In this document: positions 31,201-40,200 of the stretch, piece after piece | How the letters are laid out: each line of letters begins with the position of its first letter | Position numbering within the stretch: the first letter of the stretch is position 1 | Assembly (NCBI GenBank): GCA_004194705.1 | Contig: SADC01000192.1 | Location: 62,001-126,000, forward strand | DNA: 64,000 nucleotides | From: Ditylenchus dipsaci | Taxonomy: Eukaryota > Nematoda > Chromadorea > Rhabditida > Anguinidae | Direction of reading: 5' to 3' | Made by a program: the position numbers and the translations under genes | The notes under the pieces: generated by a model | Seen by the model: the letters and a program-made list of their open reading frames with translations, nothing else | Databases searched by the model: none | What the model was told of the DNA's origin: nothing

Positions 31201-34200
31201 TTAACTGGACATGGACCGGAGCGCATTGCTGATGTTATAAGCTGCAATCCTAATCAGTGTGCATTTCGTTTGTTGCTTGTGCTACTAGGTCAAATGCAGT
31301 CAATGTCAAAGGCCAGCTTCCTCAGTCAAAAGGAAATCGCACGGTTTGGTCAGTGGTCAAATGACTTTTTCAACTGCCTCAAGGTAAGCATCTTTCGTTT
31401 CAATTCAAATCAATTTTTTGAATTCAAAGTGTCATATGCTGTGTTGTCATGTTGGGTAATTTATGAAGCTGCACAAATTCTGGGTTTGCTGTCAGAGCAG
31501 TCGATTGAGTCTTTACATCGAATGGTAAATGGGGATGAACGAAGGTTCGCGTCACTTGGAAGCAGAGAAAAAATATTGAAGAAAATTATCGAAGAAAGTT
31601 ATGTTAGAAATGTTGTTTTTGATCTGAATTCGGATATCGATGTCTAATAAATAGTTTTACCTGAATTTCTTTCAGTTTGGCGGTAAATTTGTATGACAGA
31701 AGTCGAAAACAGACCTCGATTTGCCCCAAAACATGTGAAAAACAACATTTGCAAAAAATCTTATTCTTATTCAAGATGTCTTGGCGTTTTGTTTATTGTA
31801 AAGTGATTATGAATTTGAATTTTGGGGGCTGTGCTACATGATGGCGTTATTACTAGGGTTGTTACACAGTTAACTCGATTTTTTCTAAAATTTTGACCTT
31901 ATTTCTTGTTTTTATGCCACTTATTTTCTAAAATTTTGAGCACGTTACCCCACATTCGAAAGCCTAGAATGTTGGCTATCCAATGGTATAAAAATGTCTT
32001 GATTTGGTTCACGAAAATGCAAATATTTTAGACATGACCCCTCAAATAACCCCCCCCCCACCAAATAACCCCCCCTCAAATAACCCCCCTGAAATAACCC
32101 CCCACCAAATAACCCGGGTTATTTGAGGGGGTTATTTGGGGTATGTTTTTCAGGGTATTTTTTGTCTTGAAAGGAAGTCATGTTATTTCGATATTTTTAC
32201 CTGTTTCTTATCCCCTATCCTCCTGGAGGGTAGGTAGGTACCTACCCTAAAGCCCTGTGTCCAATAAGCGGATTGCCCTTTCCCTCTCACTCGAACCCTC
32301 AGTGAAAATTTTTTACGTTTTTCATTTTCCAAAACCCGTTTTCTGGACTAATTCAGGCATGCTGAAGATGGTTTGATAATAGTAAAATAAGGTTTGTATA
32401 GTATTTCTGAATATTGTGAAATGATTGATTTTACCAAAACTCTTTGTTTCTATTGTTCCAAAACCGGTTTTCTCAACAAATTTGGACATGCTGAAGATGG
32501 TTTAATAATGGTAAAATGCCGTTTTGAAGGGTATTTCTTGAGTTTTGGTAAAATAAAGTTTTGGTAAAATCAATCATTTCACAATATTCAGAAAATACTA
32601 TACAAAACCTTATTTTACTATTATCAAACCATCTCCAGCATGCCTGAATTAGTCCAGAAAACGGGTTTGGAAATGAAAAACGTAAAAAATTTTTTGCTCC
32701 AAGTTGACGACCGCTTGGTTTGGTTGGTTAAGACAAAAAAATCAAATTCCCCAAAATTTTCACTGAGGGTTCGAGTGAGAGGGAAAGGGCAATCCGCTAA
32801 TTGGACACAGGGCTTTAGGGTAGGTACCTACCTACCCTCCAGGAGGATAGGGGATAAGAAACAGGTAAAAATATCGAAATAACATGACTTCTTTTCAAGA
32901 CAAAAAATACCCTGAAAAACATACCCCAAATAACCCCCCTCAAATAACCCCCTCAAATAACCCGGGTTATTTGGTGGGGGGGGGGTTATTTCAGGGGGTT
33001 ATTTGAGGGGGGTTATTTGGTGGGGGGTTATTTGGGGGTATTTACGAATATTTTATTGCAAAAACTTTCGAATTATTTCGAACTATTTCGAATTAAAAGT
33101 TCGAAAATAATTCGAAATAATTCGAAAGTGCTTGTAATAAAATATTTGCATTTTCGTGAACCAAACCAAGAAATTTTTATACCATTGGATAGCCAACATT
33201 CTAGGCTTTCGAACGTGGGTAAGGTGCTCAAAATTTTAGAAAAAAAAGTGGCATAAAAACAAGAAATAAGGTCAAAATTTTAGAAAAAATCGAGTTAACT
33301 GTGTAAAAACCCTAGTTATTACCTTTGAAGAAAGTTAAGAAATTTTAAGAAAAAAAATTAAAACAAAAATTAGCTGCAAAATTACGAGAATTTGCTGCAA
33401 AATTCCGTTTTACCCCTTTTTATATCGGACGGAATTCGAAATTTGACTGTGACTTTTAAAAGAAAAGAGCGGTTTTTAAAGGGCGGGTCGTAGCCTTTAG
33501 GCCCCTTTTTCCATTTGTGGAAAAAAGGGGCCAAACGACTTACGTAAGTCCTTTGGCCCCTTTTTTCCACTTTTTAAATACGCGCCTTTTTAGTTTTATT
33601 GTTTTTTGCAGTTTGTTGTTCTTTTATTATTATTTTCTTGAATAACTGTCATAAACTAATTTTTATAAGACTATTAAGCCTCAGGGGATAGGGAACCATT
33701 GGTACATCCTCTAAATAGGTATCCATCTTTAAAATCCAAAATTTGGATTTAGCTAAAATAACTAAAAGTCATTCTACCCTATCCATAATAGTGTCACAAA
33801 CACGGTTGATAATGCTACAACAGCAATTTGACTTGCAGAAGCCCCAGTTCTGCATTAATCACGTATCCCGAAGGTAACCAGGTGGTGCTCAGGTTGTTCT
33901 ACCTAGGTAACGGTACTCTGGTGGAAATGCCTCGGTAGTAGTAGCCAGGCAGTTTTACCCAATGCTCAAATGGTTTAGGAGCAACCGGACATTTAGCATA
34001 ATTTGTGCAATTTGTCGCGGACATTTAGCATAATTTTTCGGTATGATTCGGGCGAAATAACCAAATCATACCGAAAAATTATGCTAAATGTCGGCGGACA
34101 AATTGCCCAAATTATGTTAAATGTCCGGTTTCCGGTTTAGGTGGATGAAGATACCTGGAGACAAATGGATACCTCTGATAATTGGATACCTAGGCAGATA

Positions 34201-37200
34201 GGTCGAAATGAGGAAGTTAAATGGTTGGTTTACTCAGTCCGGGTCCATATCCGGGTACAAGTGGTGGATTTAAATGTCCATCTGAGTCAATTTTTTCTCT
34301 CTCTTATTTTTCGGCTTCGAAAAGCTATTACCTTCACTTATACCGATAATCTGAATATACTCTGTAAATTCCAAACTGTCATTTTAGCTGTTTCACCGAA
34401 ACTCAAAATTACCCTAGAAAATGGCATTTTACTATTGTCAAACCTTCTTTAGAATGCTCGAATTATTGCAAAAAACGGACTTCGGAGACCGAAACACATA
34501 AAGAAATATTTTCACCGAATGGACGACCATTTGGTTGGGTTGGTGCGTAAATCATCCAATAAAACGGATGCTGGATTATAGAAAAACATTTTAAGCGATA
34601 GGAGTTTTCAAAAGAAAAAAAGATTAATTTGAAAATCTTTGCTGAGGAATTTAGCGGCCAGAGAGGCAATTCACCGTAGGGAATTTACCAGAATGAGTAT
34701 TCACAGCGGGAAAATTTACCTGTAGCCAAGACTATGAAAGCACAAAAACAATAAAAATAAATAAAAGGCGCGAATTTGAAAAAGTGGAAAAAAGGGGCCA
34801 AACGACTTACGTAAGTCGTTTGGCCCATTTTTCCAGAAATGGAAAAAAGGGGCCAAACTCCCCTACGCCTTAAAGGGCCATTGCCACCTGTTTTGAATTT
34901 TCCCCCGCCAATTCAAATTTTTTCGCCTAATCATTCAACTTCTGTACGAATTGTTGAGCTTGGTTTCTAACAAAACAAGGCCTAGGATTTAATTTTAGCT
35001 ATAGTTGTGTTAGAAACCAAGTTAAAAAATCCGTGCAGAAGTTCAATGATTCAGAAAAAAATTTGAATTGGCGGGGGACAACCGTTGTCGGAGACGGCAA
35101 TGGCCCTTTAAGTAAATCGACCATGCTGAACATGAATTCGGCGTCAGAATGCTAAGCTGGCAAGTGTTTTGCGTCGGACTGATTTTCAAGACATTTTTTC
35201 AGACTCTTTTTTACTTTCGTCAAACAGTCTATAAGCTTTCTTTATATGACTTTAAAGCATTAATGGATGCCATTTTTTATGCTGATTCTGAATCTGGAGT
35301 CCATTAATGGTGACATGACTCTGTGCAAATATTTTCTGTACTTTTCGTAAACATGTAAGCTTAAAAAACAGCCTAAATTGATTCTTTTACATTTTCACTC
35401 ATGCTAATTTTATAATATGGGCATACGACTTACCATTAGAAAGCGAAGACAAAGAGCTTTCTTATGAGCATAAAATAACATGCTTTACTCACTAAATTCA
35501 CTGCTCACCAGCCTAAAGAAAAAAACCACACCTCATCATGATGTGTCGTCACGAAAAATGGGCTTTTTGAGGGCACCTCACTCTAGCGAGAAGGTCCTAT
35601 TTTGTGATATTCGTGCTCAAAAGGTCCTAAAACCCCGTATCAACCGTTGTCACAGTCAGGAATACCCGTGTTAAGTGATCTTAATTCTTGCAGGGTAACA
35701 TAAGTAGTAATAGCCATATGGGGATGCCCAGATGAAGGTACACAAGGGCTGTACGAAATTTGGTAACAAAACATTTTGGTAACAGCGAAATTTGGTAACA
35801 GCGAAATTTGGTAACAAAATTTTTTGGTAACAGCGAAATTTGATAACAGCGAAATTTGGTAACAGCGAAATTTGGTAACAAATTTTTTGAAGAAAATTAA
35901 AATTAAAAAATTAATAAGAAATTTTTTTTGGTAACGGTGAATTTTAACAACACTTCTTTCTTTCTATCTACGTTACCAAAATGTTGGTTACCAAATTTCG
36001 CTGTTACCAACTTTCGCTGTTACCAAAATGTTTGTTACCAAATTTCGCTGTTACCAAATTTCGCTGTTACCAAAATGTTTTGTTACCAAATTTCGTACAG
36101 CCGTACACAAGTGGTATGCAGCTTCAGTTACCCAGGATGCGATTGGGCTTAGTTGCAACAGACCTTAGCAATCGTCTGACCAGTGAAAAAACATCGTCGA
36201 TAACTATGCTTCGATTAATGGTCAAAAACAATTTTTTTTACAATTATATAAAAATCCAGTTAATGGCCAATAAAGTGTGAAGCCAAAATATTTGTTATTT
36301 GTGTTGATTTCATAACATTATTTTGTCTTGTTCAAACAATAAGAACAATTAGCATTGGACCGGGATGAGTTAAATTGCAATATTGGTCTTAAGAAACCCA
36401 ACTCTCTACACAAGATCGATATCTATGTAACCCAGGAAGAAATTACCTCAGGTTTTCGGTTTGGGTAGGTGAAATCGCAGTTCCGGTCATAACAAACCAA
36501 ATAACCCACATCGTTTAACATATCATAGAATGGTTTTTCTCAAATTGTAACGAAATTGAAAATTTTCAGGACATTCAAGTGGATATCCACTAGACTTTTT
36601 GGTACCCAGTCCTGGTTTGGGGGTTCGCATGGGTAAAATTGCAATTTCAGCAGTTTTTCAGGTTTCACATGATTTGCAAACACTGTTCATGACCAATAAA
36701 GTGTGAAGCAGAAGTATTTATTACTTGTGCTGACTGCCATAATATTATTTCGACTTGTTTAAACAATAAGGACACAAAAAAGTGGTACAAAAAAGCCACA
36801 TTCAAATAAATTTCTGTTAGACTTTACGTCTAAATAGACTTTACGTCTAAATTAGACGCACGTCTAATTAGACTTATCTAAAGTGAATAGACTTTACCTA
36901 GACCTGAAATGCGTCTAATAAAGTCTATTTAGACGCGAAATCTCATCCCTGATCACAACAAAGTTTATTCGTCAAACTTGCACAAAAGATAATAATACAA
37001 GCGAGTGAAAACATATTTGAACCCAGTCCTATAGCAATTGTTATTTGTCAAAGAAATTAGCAGATGCGCTCATCTTTTCCTCCCAGAGTTGAAGCAATTG
37101 AAGTGGCGAAACGGCTGAAACAGGACAATTAACGCTGCTGTAGGAATTGCTAATTACCGATTTGCTCTTGGTCTCATCAATCACACAGGCTCCTTTGGAC

Positions 37201-40200
37201 ATTCCATTGATCTCCGGCATGTAATTTTCTTGAAGGTGTCTTGGCTGCTTACGGTTACGCTCTTTTAACTGATGCAATCTAGAAGAAGCTTTAAATGGAT
37301 ATCATGGATTCAAACCAAGCATAACCTTTCTTGCTCCGTCTGCTTGCCGATTTTTGTTACCTTCTTGCTGGCCTAAATATAAAATTACAGGTGATACAGA
37401 AGTAAAAGATTACAATACCAACCTCTTGGGTAAGTATCGGTGTTGTATCACTGCTTAGCGGAAAAAAAGGCGATGGTTCTGCCTTCACCTTAAGACATAC
37501 TGTAGCTCTCGACATCGAATAATAAAAATATCTTGCCTGAGACCTTGCGACCGGTTGCCATTCTGTTGCACGAGGACGAGTATTTGTAAATCGAGGCACC
37601 TGCTTCACCAACTGAGGTGTGTTGGCCTGAAAAAGGAAATTTGTTTAATAGCACAGCAAGAAGGACAATCTCACGATGGAAGCGCTTGCTCGACTTGGTT
37701 TCTTCTGTTTCGCAGCGACTTCTTTAAGGGCCTTCACCTGGTTTTGCAGAGAAGATATCTGAAATGACTCGGTAAAAATAAAACAGTCCGAACGCGAAAA
37801 TTATACCTCAGTCATCTTCACCTCGATATCTTTTTTAAGTCGATTGTGCTGCTCCTCTGACGCCTGAATGTGCTGGACCTGGTCACCAACTACTTTTTCC
37901 TAAATTAGTAAAATCTATATAATATTGCGATTAAAAATACTAAAACCTTCTCATCCAGACGATGCTGCAGGCGCTGCAAATTCCTGGCACTATTTTCTGG
38001 CTTTCTTCAAGCTCGACAACCTTTTGCAACCACTTGGCTTCACTTCTCGTGTGCTCATCGCTCAATTTAGAAAACATCTAGAGAGACAAAAAAAATATTA
38101 TCTAGCAGGATTCGAAAATCGAACCAGTCGAGTAGAACAATGACTTTCCATCTCGTTACGAAAGTCCAGACCAACTTTGCTCAAGGAGTGATGCAACACC
38201 GCCAATTCTTCTTTGGCCAGATCAAGTTGCTTTAGAACATCTTCCCTTTCGACTGAAAGCTGACGTCGGAGACCAATTGAGGAGTCACGTTCTGCTAGCA
38301 ACGAGTCATTTAAGAGCAGCAAAGCTGCTTCCCGTTGCACCGTTTCCCCGATCTGTTGTTGCAATATTTCAAGCTCTTTGCTAGTTGCTCGACACTCTGC
38401 CATCTTCTTCTCAAGCCTATGTGAATATGCAGAAGAAACAGACGCGAACAATTCAAATTGCGCGCAAAAATTACCTTTCGTTCTTATCGAGCAGCGCAGC
38501 ATTTTCTTCTTCCAGCTTTTGGCACTTGGTTTGGAAGACGTCAAGTTCAGCTCCTGTGATCTTCAACTGCTCCTTCTGCTCAATGAGACACTTTTGGAGG
38601 TGATTGATCTTGATTATCTGAGACGCTCTAGCTTGTCCCCCACTTCTTCGCATTTGATTCATCTTAAGAGCGTTAGAACCGGTGGGTGACTTCAACACAG
38701 CGGAGATCGGACTGGACTTGTACATGCGCATCTTGTTTGCGACTGGAGTAAGCATTCCATCAAAAAAAGTTGTAGAATCACAAAAAGCAACACTGGCTGA
38801 GGCAGCAAATGATGGAGAATCAGCGATGGATGAAGAGGCATCACCACCCGCATCGATATCCGACTTCCACAGAATTTCCGGCCAAGAATCTGGAGAATTC
38901 CACATGTCGGGAAAATCAAGATAGCCCACCTGAGAATTGGGTCTATTATCACCGAATTAAGTAATAAGATTTACTCACCATTCCAGCAATCTGAGAGTTA
39001 CTTTCCAAAGGCAACGAATTGACCCAATCTTCAAATTTGGCAGTTTGCAGAAGTCGAAAGACATATAGGAGTGCAACGGAAATCTAAAAGATCAGGTGAT
39101 ACGAGGCATAAAGTGAAGAATCTACAACAACCTTGACGCATTCAACTTCATCTTCTTGTGCAGCTGCTTTAGGATCTAAGGCATTGTAATAGCATGGCTG
39201 AAGCTGTAGACGCAAGAAATCGACGGTGTGCGTGAAACCAAATTCGCTGTGGTCATAATACTGCAGGCTGCCAGACTGACTAAAATAAGATCGGACTGTG
39301 GTAAGACAGGAGAAATGTAGGTTACATGAATTTGACTGCCGTGTGCATTAGGTATTCCACGTCGAAAATCACCTTGCAGCGTTCCAACCTCAATTTGTCC
39401 GAAAATATGTTGAACTGAAATGTATTACATTATAACGCTGAAAGACGTCATGAGAAAAAAAACTGACGAAGGCAATTATTGAATCTTTTTTCTGAACTGT
39501 CACAGCTGAGCTCATGGTGAAATATTTGACTAAAACAATTATTTAAAACTTGATAAAACCCTAGATATATTTCAGAGTTTAACCTCTTGCTCACAGTCCT
39601 TGGACTAGGTCGTGATACGAGTGTGCTCACACTCGTGTTCCATGTTCGTGGTCTTCCGATAGAGGAAAATTGAAAAATTAACACTTAAAGGGTCATTGAG
39701 TGAGAATTTTTTTTTTCGTGATTCTCTATCTATCATGCGGAGCAATTTCGATCATGCGGAGCAATCTTGAAGAACAGTGTCGTACTTCAAGACAGCAAAC
39801 ATTTTTAACATTAAAATTTTATAACTGCGCAGATTATATTTTTTCAAGGAGGAGAAGATTAGCCCATTTCAAACTGGGCCAATTCAAATTGAGCCAATTT
39901 CGTATTGGGCCAATCCAAACTGGGCTGATTTCGGTAAACTCCCAACTGGCATGATTCCCAACTGGCATGAGTCGACTGGCATGGGTGCCAACTGGCATGA
40001 CCCGATTGGCATGAGTGCCAAATGGCATGACCCGACTGGCATGAATAAAAATATGAGAAATACAAATTAGAAAAAATGGGCCATGCCAGTTGGGACTCAT
40101 GCCAGTCGGGTCATGCCAGTTGGGTGTCGTCCCTGATTTCAAATTGGGCCACGAATTGTATTTGCAACTATTTTATTTTTTCATGTTAAAAATTTCTTCA

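Larger units (their letters stand above)
29485..33480. repeat. Outer inverted-repeat arms around the unknown gene
   Basis: AACTGCTCTTTGCTTTTAAA near 29485 and AAATTTCAAATTCCG, then GTAAAACGGAATTTTGCAGC near 29597, recur inverted near 33360-33475. Together they bracket about 4 kb, including the 30555-31647 reading frames. I found no target duplication, so whether it is one transposon is open. A smaller palindrome (29722-29925, GTTTCTAGTGACGTG arms) lies inside its left side. Confidence 0.5.
28938..36951. mobile_element. 8.0-kb hAT-type composite element, TIR CAGGGATGAG
   Basis: Left end CAGGGATGAG, right end CTCATCCCTG, flanked by exact 8-bp duplications ATCACAAC (28930-28937, 36952-36959). 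Inverted terminal regions extend about 330 bp (subterminal GTCTAATTTAGACGT arrays, then an AAATAATATTATGGCAGTCA stretch). The left arm is interrupted by a TTAA MITE (29125-29315) that is absent from the right arm. Inside are a split unknown gene, a 1.5-kb palindrome and several MITEs. The ends match the 3.57-kb element at 4247-7813. It lies in NELF-C/D intron 12. Confidence 0.8.

Noticed and set aside
35747..36102. CRISPR-like array of short repeats
   Set aside because: Repeats occur in both orientations without unique spacers, and the element has terminal repeats and a target duplication; the host is a eukaryote.
35480..36280. Overlapping frames with repeated [12 protein letters not shown] peptides
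   Set aside because: Pure translation of the TTGGTAACAGCGAAA array of a MITE; a repeated peptide in several frames is an artefact.
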